64,000 nt of DNA, from contig NZ_LBMU02000010.1 in NCBI RefSeq assembly GCF_001005085.2, forward strand, positions 24,495 to 88,494, given 5' to 3'. The translations under genes were made by a program, and so were the position numbers. Source of the DNA: Streptomyces humi (GTDB lineage Bacteria > Actinomycetota > Actinomycetes > Streptomycetales > Streptomycetaceae). The stretch's first letter is position 1; every line of letters starts with the position of its first letter. A model generated the notes under the pieces. It searched no databases. It was not told the origin of the DNA and was given only the letters and a program-made list of their open reading frames with translations. Below are positions 43,230 through 53,338 of this stretch, in pieces.

Positions 43230-43547
43230 GTGTCATCCGTTCGCCGCCCGTTGCTGACCGCCACCGCCGCAGGCACGCTCCTGTGCGCGCTGTGGTTCGT
43301 CCCGTCCGCCAACGCGTCCCAGGACGCCCCGGCGAGAACCAGCACGTCGGAGGGCACCGCGACGCGGGTCACCCAGCAGGCCAGGGCGCTCTCGGTGGCG
43401 ACGTCCGAGGCGACCGGGGACGCCACCCGGCTCGCCGACACCGGCAGCCCGAACACCACCCCGTACGTCGTCGGCGGGACCCTTTTCCTCGCGGTCGGCG
43501 CGGGCTTCGTGGTCTATTCGGTCCGCCGCGAACGGCTGGAATTTTAA
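43230..43547 (+). CDS. Small LAXTG cell-wall-anchored protein
   Basis: 105 residues. A signal peptide (LLTATAAGTLLCALWFVPSANA) is cut near residue 29. About 38 Thr/Ala/Ser-rich residues follow, then LADTG at 68-72, a hydrophobic helix (YVVGGTLFLAVGAGFVVYSV) and the positive tail RRERLEF. This is a complete sorting signal of the LAXTG class recognised by class E sortases, which in Streptomyces also anchor the long chaplins. The mature protein is only about 40 residues, too short for an enzyme, so it may be a spacer or adhesin. No sortase gene is in the window. GTG 43230 has a weak AAGGGG at distance. Confidence 0.82.
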   Translation: MSSVRRPLLTATAAGTLLCALWFVPSANASQDAPARTSTSEGTATRVTQQARALSVATSEATGDATRLADTGSPNTTPYVVGGTLFLAVGAGFVVYSVRRERLEF

Positions 43548-43588
43548 ACAACTTGACCACTCCTTGACCGAGGACTCAGAGTCCTCTC

Positions 43589-44371
43589 ATGAAGAGATCA
43601 TCGGGCGTGCGGATCTGCGCCCTCGCCGTCGGCGGCACGCTGTCCCTCGCCCTCGTCACGGGCTGCTCCGGCGGGAGTTCGGAGGAAGAGTCCGCGCGGA
43701 AGTCCACCGCTCCGTCCGTACGGGCGCTGAGCGCCACGCAGTTGAAGCAGCGCATCCTCGCGCAGGGCGAGGTGGACGGCTACAAGGTCAACGCGGTCGG
43801 CGACGGCGCCCCGGTCAAGAGCAAGGTGCGGACCAGCGACGAGAAGTGCCGGCCGCTGGCCTACGTCCTCACCGGCCTGGCCCCGGCCGACGCGCCCGCC
43901 GAGATCGGCCGCACGGTGCGGGAGGACAAGAAGGACCCGACCGACGACGCGACCTCCCTCGACGACCTGGCCGACGGCAAGTTCGAGAGCGCGCTCAAGG
44001 ACTCGCTGAACCTGGACGTGACGTCCCTGGACCTGTCGTCGTACGACGGCCGGGGCGCCGAGGACGCGATGAAGGCGGTCTCCACCGCGCTGAAGGACTG
44101 CGCGGCCGGCTTCACCGGCGGCACCTCCGGCGACGAGCAGAAGATAACGAAGGTGACGGCGGTCAAGCCCTCGGGCGCCGGCGACGAGTCGGTGGCCTTC
44201 ACTGCGATCACCGACATGGACGGCGACAAGGCCCCGCTGCACGCGGAGGTGGTCCGCCACGGCAACACCCTCGCGACGTACTTCACGATGAACATCGGCG
44301 CGATGATGGCCGGCAAGACCTACACGGTCCCGCAGACGGTCATCAAGGCCCAGTCGGCGAAGCTGAACTGA
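43589..44371 (+). CDS. Secreted lipoprotein, unknown function
   Basis: 260 residues. Lipobox LVTGC gives lipidated Cys26. The mature domain begins with a Ser/Glu-rich linker and then alpha/beta sequence with LSATQLKQRILAQGEVDGYKV, two Cys (DEKCRPLAYVL and ALKDCAAGF) that may form a disulfide, and repeated beta strands toward KTYTVPQTVIKAQSAKLN. The layout resembles the PknH sensor-like/LppX-type lipoproteins of actinobacteria, but I cannot assign it. It follows the LAXTG gene by 41 bp and may be cotranscribed. A hairpin terminator follows. Confidence 0.85.
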   Translation: MKRSSGVRICALAVGGTLSLALVTGCSGGSSEEESARKSTAPSVRALSATQLKQRILAQGEVDGYKVNAVGDGAPVKSKVRTSDEKCRPLAYVLTGLAPADAPAEIGRTVREDKKDPTDDATSLDDLADGKFESALKDSLNLDVTSLDLSSYDGRGAEDAMKAVSTALKDCAAGFTGGTSGDEQKITKVTAVKPSGAGDESVAFTAITDMDGDKAPLHAEVVRHGNTLATYFTMNIGAMMAGKTYTVPQTVIKAQSAKLN

Positions 44372-44384
44372 CAGCACCTCCTGA

Positions 44385-44405
44385 GGGGCGCTGCCGAAGC
44401 GCCCC
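44385..44405 (+). terminator. Hairpin terminator after the lipoprotein gene
   Basis: GGGGCGCT and AGCGCCCC form an 8-bp perfect stem with a 5-nt loop, 14 bases after the stop. The remaining DNA to 44487 contains part of the interspersed repeat family (GCATCCCCGGCCGGAGGCTG). Confidence 0.8.
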
Positions 44406-44487
44406 GAAAGGAGCGCTGGGGGCATCCCCGGCCGGAGGCTGGGGGAGGAAGCGCGCGACCAGCCCCCACGCACCCGCACGGAACGAC

Positions 44488-46032
44488 CTACCGCAACGGC
44501 CCGGTCACCGTCTCCACCGCCGCGACGACTCCCCCGCCCCGCACGAACTCCTCCGCCGCCGCCAGATCCGGCGCCAGGTACCGGTCAGGCCCGGCCCCCC
44601 GCACCCCCGCGGAGCGCGCCGCCTCGATGACCGCGCGCGACGCCGGCGCCGGCGTCAGTCCCTCCCGCAGCTCGATCGCCCGGGTGGCCGCGTACAGCTC
44701 GACCGCGATGACCCGCGTCAGATTCCCCACCGCCGTACGCAGCTTGCGCGCGGCCGACCACCCCATCGACACGTGGTCCTCCTGCATCGCCGAGGACGGG
44801 ATCGAGTCGGCGGACGCCGGAACGGCCAGCCGCTTCAACTCGCTGACCAGCGCCGCCTGCGTGTACTGCGCGATCATCAGCCCCGAGTCGACGCCCGCGT
44901 CGTCCGCGAGGAACGGCGGCAGACCGTGGCTGCGGTTCTTGTCGAGCAGCCGGTCGGTGCGCCGCTCGGCGATGGACCCGAGGTCGGCCACGGCGATGGC
45001 GAGGAAGTCGAGGACGTAGGCGACCGGCGCCCCGTGGAAGTTGCCGTTGGACTCGACCCGTCCGTCGGGCAGCACGACGGGGTTGTCGACGGCGGAGGCC
45101 AGCTCGCGCTCGGCGACCAGCCGGGCGTGCGCGAGGGTGTCCCGCCCGGCCCCGGCGACCTGCGGGGCACACCGCACGGAGTACGCGTCCTGGACCCGCG
45201 GCGCGTCGTCCTGGTGATGCCCGGTCAGCTCGGAGCCGTCGAGCACGGCGAGCATGTTGGCGGCGCTGTCGCCCTGCCCGGGGTGCGGGCGGATGGCGTG
45301 CAGTTCGGGCGCGAGCACCTTGTCGGTGCCGAGCAGCCCCTCCAGGCTCAACGCGGCCGTGACGTCGGCGGACTTGTAGAGCATGTCGAGGTCGGCGAGG
45401 GCCATCACCAGCATGCCGAGCATGCCGTCGGTGCCGTTGAGGAGGGCGAGCCCCTCCTTCTCGCGCAGCTCGACGGGCGCGATCCCGTGCTCCGCGAGCA
45501 GTTCACCGGCGGGCCGTACGACCCCGTCCGGGCCCTCGGCGTCGCCCTCCCCCATGAGGGTGAGAGCGCAGTGGGACAGCGGGGCCAGGTCGCCGGAGCA
45601 GCCGAGGGAGCCGTACTCGTGGACGACCGGGGTGATGCCGGCGTTCAGCACGTCGGCCATGGTCTGCGCGACCTCGGGACGCACACCGGTGTGTCCGGAG
45701 CAGACGGTCTTCAGCCGCAGGAACATCAGGGCCCGTACGACCTCGCGCTCGACCCGCGGCCCCATGCCGGCGGCGTGCGAGCGGACGATGTTGCGCTGTA
45801 GCTGGGCCCGCAGCTCCTGGCTGATGTGCCGGGTCGCGAGAGCGCCGAAGCCGGTGCTGACGCCGTAGACGGGGTCGGGCTTGGCCGCCAGCGCGTCCAC
45901 GATCTCCCGGGCCGCGCCGAGCGCCGCGACCGCCTCCGCCGACAGCTCCACGCGGGCGCCGCCGCGAGCCACGGCGAGAACGTCGGACGCGGTGACGCCG
46001 GACGTCCCCACCACCACAGTGTGCATATCCAT
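44488..46032 (-). CDS. hutH: Histidine ammonia-lyase
   Basis: 514 residues from ATG 46032; a second ATG is two codons on. It converts histidine to urocanate, the first step of histidine use. The MIO electrophile forms from Cys145-Ser146-Gly147 in GSLGCSGDLAPLSH; Cys instead of Ala is an accepted family variant. The Tyr loop VYGVSTGFGALATRHI and the C-terminal lid motifs (GLPPFLADDAGVDSGLMIAQYTQAAL, QEDHVSMGWSAARKL) are intact. No other hut gene is adjacent, as usual in Streptomyces. A promoter at 46040-46069 would place the RNA start at the ATG, so it is probably leaderless. Confidence 0.96.
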   Translation of the reverse strand: MDMHTVVVGTSGVTASDVLAVARGGARVELSAEAVAALGAAREIVDALAAKPDPVYGVSTGFGALATRHISQELRAQLQRNIVRSHAAGMGPRVEREVVRALMFLRLKTVCSGHTGVRPEVAQTMADVLNAGITPVVHEYGSLGCSGDLAPLSHCALTLMGEGDAEGPDGVVRPAGELLAEHGIAPVELREKEGLALLNGTDGMLGMLVMALADLDMLYKSADVTAALSLEGLLGTDKVLAPELHAIRPHPGQGDSAANMLAVLDGSELTGHHQDDAPRVQDAYSVRCAPQVAGAGRDTLAHARLVAERELASAVDNPVVLPDGRVESNGNFHGAPVAYVLDFLAIAVADLGSIAERRTDRLLDKNRSHGLPPFLADDAGVDSGLMIAQYTQAALVSELKRLAVPASADSIPSSAMQEDHVSMGWSAARKLRTAVGNLTRVIAVELYAATRAIELREGLTPAPASRAVIEAARSAGVRGAGPDRYLAPDLAAAEEFVRGGGVVAAVETVTGPLR

Positions 46033-46039
46033 ATTCAGG

Positions 46040-46069
46040 ATCGTAAGCACTGAATGCGGCTGCTGTCAC
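46040..46069 (-). promoter_or_regulatory. hutH promoter, leaderless
   Basis: On the minus strand GTGACA (46069-46064) and TACGAT (46045-46040) are 18 bp apart. Transcription would start about 46033-46032, at the hutH ATG; no Shine-Dalgarno is present, consistent with leaderless initiation. Confidence 0.6.
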
Positions 46070-46102
46070 TAGTGGGGTGCGGGGTTGCCCCTTACTTCTG
46101 CG

Positions 46103-47248
46103 TCACAGTCCCCGGCGTCCCCGGAAGCTGCGCCGCTCGGCCCGCTCCGGCGGGGGCGCGTCCGCCAGCCGTACGACGGGATCGTCCGGCCCCTCCCGCC
46201 CGGCCACCACCGGCCGGTCCGCGCGGAGCGCCTTGGCACGGTACTGGGCGGCGTCGGCGAGCCGGAACAGGCGGCGGGCCGAGCGCACCGGCCCGATCGG
46301 GTCCGCGGTCGAGGCGACCCCGCACGCGACCCCCTCCCCCAGCTCCAGTTCTGCCGCCCGGCGACAGAGTTCGTCGGCGGCCTTGACCACGTCGTCGGCC
46401 GGCGGACCGACCGCCAGCAGACAGAACTCGTCCCCGCCGAGGCGCGCGGCGAGGGCGCCCGGGAGCATCGCCCCGCACAGGGACAGCACCGAACCGAAGC
46501 GTTCGAGGAGCCGGTCGCCGACGGCGTGACCGCGGGTGTCGTTCACCTTCTTCAGCCCGTTGAGGTCGCAGACGACCAGACTGACCACGGCGCCGTCCGC
46601 GCGGTGCCGGTCGATCGCCTCGTCGAGGCGCGCGTCGACGGCCCGCCGGTTGGCGAGACCGGTGAGGGCGTCGGTGTATGCGAGCCTGCGGGCCTCCTCC
46701 AGCCGCTCGGTCTGGGCGATCCCGGCGGCGACGACGGAGGCCAGGACGGTGGCGAAGTCGGCGTCGGCGCGGTCGAAGACGGGGGCGTGGGCGGCGCGGG
46801 CGACGTACAGCTCGCCCCAGGCCCTGCCGTGCAGCACGATCGGGGCGACCAGGCAGCAGCCGCGGCCCCGGCGGCGCAGGGCGTCGACGCGCCGGTGGGA
46901 GTAGCCGGGGCGGCCGGCGGCGGCGCCCTCGGCCGTCTCGACCCAGGCGTTGGGGCCGCCGCCGCCCGCCCAGCGTTCGTGCAGGAACTCGGTGATCTCC
47001 GGGAACTGGTGCACCGGATAGGCCTCGGCCTCCGGGAACTCCTCCTCGTCCGGGGCACGCTCCCCGACGTTCACGAGGACCCGCAGCCGGCCGAGGTCGC
47101 GCTCCCAGACGGAGAGCGCCGCGAAGCCGCCGGACAGGGCGCGGCAGGCGCCGGTGGCGGCGGCGTGCCAGCACTCACGTGGGGTGTGAGCGGCAGCCAT
47201 GCCCTGCGCCAGCGTCACTACGGCGGCGAGGCGGTTGTCATCACCCAT
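46103..47248 (-). CDS. cdgE: GAF-GGDEF diguanylate cyclase
   Basis: 381 residues. An N-terminal GAF domain (about 5-180) is followed by a GGDEF domain with DALTGLANRR at 193-202 and an intact LGGDEF at 270-275, so it should make c-di-GMP from two GTP. The inhibitory I-site RxxD normally nine residues before GGDEF is absent (LPGALAARL there), so product inhibition is probably lost. In Streptomyces c-di-GMP binds BldD and delays sporulation. The symbol is from memory of the Streptomyces gene next to hutH and should be treated as likely rather than certain. There is no membrane segment; the GAF domain has no obvious haem His. Located downstream of hutH on the same strand, 70 bp away. Confidence 0.88.
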   Translation of the reverse strand: MGDDNRLAAVVTLAQGMAAAHTPRECWHAAATGACRALSGGFAALSVWERDLGRLRVLVNVGERAPDEEEFPEAEAYPVHQFPEITEFLHERWAGGGGPNAWVETAEGAAAGRPGYSHRRVDALRRRGRGCCLVAPIVLHGRAWGELYVARAAHAPVFDRADADFATVLASVVAAGIAQTERLEEARRLAYTDALTGLANRRAVDARLDEAIDRHRADGAVVSLVVCDLNGLKKVNDTRGHAVGDRLLERFGSVLSLCGAMLPGALAARLGGDEFCLLAVGPPADDVVKAADELCRRAAELELGEGVACGVASTADPIGPVRSARRLFRLADAAQYRAKALRADRPVVAGREGPDDPVVRLADAPPPERAERRSFRGRRGL

Positions 47249-47423
47249 TACTCCAGGTTAGGGATGATTTGCTGCATTCGGGACTCTGGTGCGGCGAACA
47301 GGTGTTGCGACTGATCGCCCCGTCGCGGACCGCGGGCCGGTGGCGGCTGCTCGCGCAGTTCCTCCCCCGGCCTCCGTCCGGGCGTACCCCGGCGCCCCTG
47401 CCGGGCGCCGCACAGCCGCTCCC

Positions 47424-48218
47424 CTACTCCCCCGGCCACTGCGGCGGACGCTTCTCGTTGAAGGCCGCCACACCCTCCGCGCGGTCGCCGGAGAAGGCCA
47501 CCGATCGCCAGGCCGCGTCCTCGACCTCCAGGCCGGTCCTCAGGTCCAGGCCGTGCCCGAGCCGCAGCGCCCGCTTCGCCGCGCGCAGCCCCACCGGCGA
47601 GTTCGCCGCCATCCGCGCCGCCAGCGCCAGTGCCGCCTCCCGGTCCCGCCCCGGCTCCACCAGCTGGTCGACCAGGCCCAGTTGGTGCGCCTCCGGCGCC
47701 TCCACCCGCCGGGCCGAGAAGATCAGCTCGGCCGCGCGGGCCGCGCCCACCCTGCGGGGCAGCAGCTGCGTGCCACCGCCGCCCGGGATCACGCCCACCG
47801 ACACCTCGGGCAGGCCCACCACGGCCGTACCGTCGGCCACGATCACGTCGCAGGACAGCGCCAGCTCGAAGCCCCCGCCGAGGGCGTAGCCGTGCACGGC
47901 GGCGATCGCCGGCATCGGCAGTTCCAGCACGCCCGTGTACGCCCCGCGCGACAGCGGCCGCGACCGGAGCAGCTCCGCGTCGGTCATGGAGTTGCGCTCC
48001 TTGAGGTCGGCGCCGACACAGAACGCCCGCTCGTGCGAGGAGGTCACCACCACCACCCGGGCGTCCCGGTCGGCGCTCAGCGCGGCGCACGCGGCCACGA
48101 TCGAGCGGGCCATGTCCGCCGACACCGCGTTCATGGCCTTGGGCCGGTCCAGGACCAGCTCCGCCACCTGACCGTGCCGTCGCACCAGTACGAACTCCCC
48201 GAACCGCTCCTCGCTCAC
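47424..48218 (-). CDS. Enoyl-CoA hydratase/isomerase family protein
   Basis: 264 residues, standard crotonase length. The oxyanion hole and active site lie in FCVGADLKERNSM and in AAVHGYALGGGFELALSCDVIVAD; GLPEVSVGVIPGGGGTQLLPRRVG carries the catalytic Glu region, and FNEKRPPQWPGE is the usual C-terminal ending. It hydrates trans-2-enoyl-CoA in fatty-acid or amino-acid degradation. The exact acyl chain is not readable. It has no partner gene of a beta-oxidation operon here. Confidence 0.92.
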   Translation of the reverse strand: MSEERFGEFVLVRRHGQVAELVLDRPKAMNAVSADMARSIVAACAALSADRDARVVVVTSSHERAFCVGADLKERNSMTDAELLRSRPLSRGAYTGVLELPMPAIAAVHGYALGGGFELALSCDVIVADGTAVVGLPEVSVGVIPGGGGTQLLPRRVGAARAAELIFSARRVEAPEAHQLGLVDQLVEPGRDREAALALAARMAANSPVGLRAAKRALRLGHGLDLRTGLEVEDAAWRSVAFSGDRAEGVAAFNEKRPPQWPGE

Positions 48219-48433
48219 GACACCCTCCGGTTAACGCGGGTTAACAGCCTGGCCCCGATCATCGCAGCCGGGGCGGGCCGGGGAAAGGGGCACCGGCGGA
48301 CCCCGGACACCGATCGGCCCCGCAGACCCCCGTTCGGGTGACATCCCGGGAGACTCCCGGCGCACACCCCACAGGAGCGCATAACGTGCGCTCGCCATGG
48401 CACATCGGGGAGGCACGGCGGGGAGGGAAGGTC

Positions 48434-48991
48434 ATGACGGGAACGTCCGCAGTCCGGCGCCGGGGGCGGCACCGCAAGCCCCGGCCCCGCAAGGTGCTGC
48501 TCGCCACCGGAGGGCTCGCGGTGGCCGCGGGTGTGCTGAGCCTCGTACGGCTGGCGCCGGACGGCGGCGGGGCCGGTGCGCCCGGCACGGCGGAGGCCGA
48601 GCCCCGGCTGGATCCGACCGCCGACGCGACGACGGCCCGCTCGGCGAACGCGGCCGCCACCATCGGCTCGGTCCCCACGGCCGCCCCGTCCGCGGCCGGC
48701 GGCACCGCGGGCGCGAGCCCCGCGCCGACGTCCACCACGGCGGGCGGTACGGCCGCCGCGTCGCCCTCGCCCTCGGCCTCGCCCACCGCCCTGCCCAGCA
48801 CGGTCACGGTCCCGACGACCGTCCCGGCGGGGCCGGCCCGCCCACCGGACACGCCACCCCCCGCGACCACCACCGCACCGACCACGACCACCACCCCGCC
48901 CCCCGCCCCGACGCCCGGCACGCACCGGCCGACCGGCACCGTCTGCCTGCCGATCGTCGGCCTGTGCGTGAACCCGCTCACGACCGGCTAG
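48434..48991 (+). CDS. Pro/Thr/Ala-rich membrane-anchored surface protein
   Basis: 185 residues from ATG 48434 (GGGAGG upstream). A strongly basic cytoplasmic N-terminus (RRRGRHRKPRPRK) precedes one helix (VLLATGGLAVAAGVLSLV). About 110 residues of low-complexity Ala/Thr/Pro/Ser follow (for example TTTAPTTTTTPPPAP), and then a short C-terminal end CLPIVGLCVNPLTTG with two Cys, perhaps a disulfide. It looks like a wall-spanning stalk. The ligand or partner is unknown, and it may be glycosylated given the Thr/Pro density (inference). Confidence 0.75.
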   Translation: MTGTSAVRRRGRHRKPRPRKVLLATGGLAVAAGVLSLVRLAPDGGGAGAPGTAEAEPRLDPTADATTARSANAAATIGSVPTAAPSAAGGTAGASPAPTSTTAGGTAAASPSPSASPTALPSTVTVPTTVPAGPARPPDTPPPATTTAPTTTTTPPPAPTPGTHRPTGTVCLPIVGLCVNPLTTG

Positions 48992-49349
48992 GGACGTCCG
49001 CGGATCAGCTCACGGGGAGAGGTCACGGTGCCGCACCGGCCGGGATCACCCCCTGTCCACGGACCAACCCCCACCGGGCGGCCTCCGGACGGTCCGGCGG
49101 ACCAGGTCGCGGTGACGCACCAGCAGAACCGGCCCGTGCCCGCGGACGGAGCCACCGGACGGCCTCCAGGCGCCCGGCGGACCAGGCGAAGTGCGGGAAG
49201 CGGTAGCGGTAGCAGTAGCAGTAGCAGTAGCAGTAGCGATAACGGTAGAAGCGGCAGCGGCCGTAGCGGCGGCGGTCCAGGGGGCCGGGGTGAGGGTGTC
49301 GCCCTCGGTGTCGGTGCGCACGGCCGTGGGCACCGGTGTCGGCCGGCGG
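48992..49349. other. 358-bp region without a convincing gene
   Basis: Between the stalk-protein gene and the cya stop. It contains the hexanucleotide array at 49202-49237. A minus-strand frame at 49046-49333 (95 residues, Ala-Thr run encoded by the array) is open and starts 17 bases after cya, but its sequence is low-complexity or Arg/Gly-rich with no family resemblance, so I do not call it. Confidence 0.6.
49202..49237 (+). repeat. Hexanucleotide tandem repeat
   Basis: Six consecutive 6-bp units: GGTAGC twice then AGTAGC four times, followed by degenerate units (GATAAC, GGTAGA). A/T content is far higher than in the surrounding DNA. Such simple arrays are rare in Streptomyces and prone to slippage. 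Confidence 0.95.
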
Positions 49350-50456
49350 CTAGGGCTCCCCGTCGCGGCGGGTCAGGAGCCACGGTTCCACGACGCCCAG
49401 GCCGCGCACCGGACGCTGCCACATCGGCTGGAGCGCGAAACGGTAGGTGGGGGGCTCCTCGCCCTCCTTCTCCGCCGCCGCGGCCGCCTCGGCGGCCTCC
49501 GCCTCCGACGCGGGGGCCTCACCGGAGCGGATCAGCTCCTCGGCGAACGCGGAGTCGACGAGCACGGCGTCCCTCGGGGCTATGGAGGTCAGCCGGGAGG
49601 CCAGGTTCACGGTCGTACCGAAGACATCGCCCATTCGGGTGGTGACGGTGCCGAAGGCCATCCCGACCCGCAGCTCCGGCATGGTCTCGTCGTGCGCCAT
49701 GGTCTCCACCAGGCGCAGCGCGATGTCGGCGGCGACACCGGAGTCGTCGGCGGCGTACAGCACCTCGTCACCGAGAGTCTTGATGAGCCGGCCGCCACGG
49801 GCCGCGACCAGGTCGGCGGCGGTGGTCTCGAAGGCCTCGACCAGCTCGCCGAGCTCCTCCTCCTCCATCCGGCGGGTCAGCCGGGTGAACCCGACGAGGT
49901 CGGCGAAACCGACGGCGAGCCGCCGGTCGACCATCTCCTCGTCGTCGGCGGCCTGCACGACCCGGCCCGCCGAGGCGGCCAGCTGGCGGCGCCAGACGTA
50001 GACGAGGAACTCCTCCAGCTCGGGCAGCAGCAGCTCGACGATCGGATACGTGACCTCGGTGCGGGTCATGCCCGGCTCGGGGGGCTCGGTCAGGCCCTCC
50101 AGGAAGGAGTCGATCTGCCATTCCGCCAGACGGGCGGTGGTCTGCCCGGTCGACCGCGCCACCTGCACCGCCATGGCCTCGCTGAGCAGGCCCGCCTCGA
50201 CGAGACCGGCGAGCCGGCGCAGGGCCAGCACGTCGGCCTCGGTGAGCGCCTTGGCCTGTCCGATGTCCGCGAAGCCCATCGCCCGCCAGAACCTCGACGC
50301 CAGTTCCATGGAGACACCGGCGCTGCGGGCCGCCTGGAACGGGGTGTAGCGGCGCTCGGCCCCGAGGATCAGGCCTTCGAGGCGCAGCGCGAGGGGGTCC
50401 TCGCCGGAGTCGGCGGCGTCCGCGCCCTCGCCGGAGCCCGTGTCGTCGACGGTCAC
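49350..50456 (-). CDS. cya: Class III adenylate cyclase
   Basis: 368 residues. Residues 1-130 hold a MerR/pH-sensor-like helical domain (LGAERRYTPFQAARSAGV). The cyclase domain (about 175-320) has metal-binding Asp186 (GFADLVGF) and Asp230 (IKTLGDEV), adenine-selecting Lys226, and transition-state Asn284 and Arg288 (TTVNLASRL). It makes cAMP, which in Streptomyces acts through Crp during germination and secondary metabolism. An Ala/Glu-rich insert (about 300-325) lies before the C-terminus. The position beside birA and pccB agrees with the S. coelicolor cya locus as I remember it. No membrane helix, so soluble. Confidence 0.95.
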   Translation of the reverse strand: MTVDDTGSGEGADAADSGEDPLALRLEGLILGAERRYTPFQAARSAGVSMELASRFWRAMGFADIGQAKALTEADVLALRRLAGLVEAGLLSEAMAVQVARSTGQTTARLAEWQIDSFLEGLTEPPEPGMTRTEVTYPIVELLLPELEEFLVYVWRRQLAASAGRVVQAADDEEMVDRRLAVGFADLVGFTRLTRRMEEEELGELVEAFETTAADLVAARGGRLIKTLGDEVLYAADDSGVAADIALRLVETMAHDETMPELRVGMAFGTVTTRMGDVFGTTVNLASRLTSIAPRDAVLVDSAFAEELIRSGEAPASEAEAAEAAAAAEKEGEEPPTYRFALQPMWQRPVRGLGVVEPWLLTRRDGEP

Positions 50457-50533
50457 GCCTGCTGCCTTTCCGATCTACCGCGGTCGCATACCGACCGGCC
50501 TCAACTCTACGGCAGGTGTGCGGTAGCTCACTT

Positions 50534-50617
50534 CGTGAGGTAAGCCGACATCGGGGTGGTGGGGGTCGGTCTCCACGTGAGGTAAGCCGACATCGGGGTG
50601 GTGGGGGTCGGTCTCCG
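50534..50617. repeat. 42-bp tandem direct repeat upstream of cya
   Basis: Two adjacent copies, 50534-50575 and 50576-50617, identical except the last base, containing GTGAGGTAAGCCGACATCGG then GGTGGTGGGGGTCGGTC. A degenerate repeat-family piece (GCTCGCGCGGTTCCTCCCG) follows to about 50700. The first copy begins 78 bases upstream of the cya ATG (50456), so it may overlap the cya promoter region. Confidence 0.95.
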
Positions 50618-50742
50618 GGTGCGGGTGGGTGGGGGCCGCTCGCGCGGTTCCTCCCGCAGTCTCCCGCCGGGGGACCCCCGGCGCCCGTTACGAGGCTCTG
50701 CCCTTACGAAGCGCGCTGCCCTTACGAGGCGCTGCCCATCTC

Positions 50743-51618
50743 TCACGCCGGACGCAGGTGCACGATGTCGCCCGCGCCCACCGGCTCCTGCACGCCCTCC
50801 TTCGTGGCGATCACCAGCCGCCCGTCGCCGTCGACGGCCACCGCCTCCCCGACCAGCGACCGGTCCCCCGGCAGCTCGGCCCGCACCGACCGCCCCAGCG
50901 TCGCGCAGCCCGCCGCGTACGCCTCCTGGAGCCCGCTCACGGCCGGATCGCCGCCCGCGGCGCGCCACCGGCCGTACCAGTCCTCCAGGGACCGCAGAAC
51001 GGCCCGCAGCAGGGTCTCCCGGTCCGTGCTCACCGCCCCGGCCAGCGCCAGCGACCCCGCCTGGGGCACCGGCAGCTCCGTGGCGCGGAGCGTGACGTTG
51101 ATGCCGACGCCGACCACCACGCCGTCCTCACCGGCCCGCTCCGCGAGGATGCCACCGGCCTTGCGCTCCTCGCCGTCCACCGTGACCAGGAGGTCGTTGG
51201 GCCACTTCAGCGCCGTGTCGACGCCCGCCGCCCGCGCCAGCCCGGTCGCCACCGCCACGCCCGTGAGCAACGGCAGCCATCCCCAGCGGGCCACCGGCAC
51301 CTCGGCCGGCTTCAGCAGCACCGAGAAGAACAGCCCGGAGCGCGCGGGCGCGGTCCACTGGCGGTCCAGCCGCCCCCGCCCCGCCGTCTGCTCCTCGGCG
51401 ACCAGCACGACCCCCTCGTCGGCGTCCCCCGCGAGGGCCCGGGCCACGAGATCGGAGTTGGTCGATCCGGTACGCGGCACCACCACGACGTCGCAGTAGA
51501 GACCCCCGTGTCCCCCGTCCCGCACCAGGGCCCTGCGCAGTCCCGTCTCCTTGAGCGGTGGACGGTCCAGGTCGGACCAGGGATTGTTGTTGGCGTCTGC
51601 TGCATCTCGCGGCGTCAT
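50743..51618 (-). CDS. birA: Biotin-[acetyl-CoA-carboxylase] ligase
   Basis: 291 residues from ATG 51618; further in-frame upstream codons run over the divergent pccB promoter and are rejected. It makes biotinyl-AMP and attaches biotin to the carrier lysine. The biotin/ATP loop GRGRLDRQW spans 80-88, and ALKWPNDLLV carries the catalytic Lys. The C-terminal SH3-like cap (GDRSLVGEAVAVDGDGRLVIAT) is present. There is no N-terminal HTH, so it is a class I ligase that cannot repress biotin genes. Its natural substrate here is probably AccA2 (biotin Lys555). Divergent from pccB by 110 bp. Confidence 0.95.
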   Translation of the reverse strand: MTPRDAADANNNPWSDLDRPPLKETGLRRALVRDGGHGGLYCDVVVVPRTGSTNSDLVARALAGDADEGVVLVAEEQTAGRGRLDRQWTAPARSGLFFSVLLKPAEVPVARWGWLPLLTGVAVATGLARAAGVDTALKWPNDLLVTVDGEERKAGGILAERAGEDGVVVGVGINVTLRATELPVPQAGSLALAGAVSTDRETLLRAVLRSLEDWYGRWRAAGGDPAVSGLQEAYAAGCATLGRSVRAELPGDRSLVGEAVAVDGDGRLVIATKEGVQEPVGAGDIVHLRPA

Positions 51619-51728
51619 GCAAGCCACCCTAGGTGTGTTGTACGCCGCACTGCCGTTTGGTAGGTGCCCCACTACGCTACGGATGAGTAACCGTCCCCCC
51701 TTTTGAGCAGGCAGGGAGCCGCATCCCG

Positions 51729-53321
<1,593 letters not shown>

Positions 53322-53338
53322 GGAACCGAGGAGCCACG

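Noticed and set aside
49046..49333. 95-residue minus-strand frame containing an Ala-Thr run
   Set aside because: It starts close behind cya and could be translated, but the sequence is mostly encoded by the hexanucleotide array and Arg/Gly-rich DNA; no conservation can be seen. Left as an open question in the region entry.
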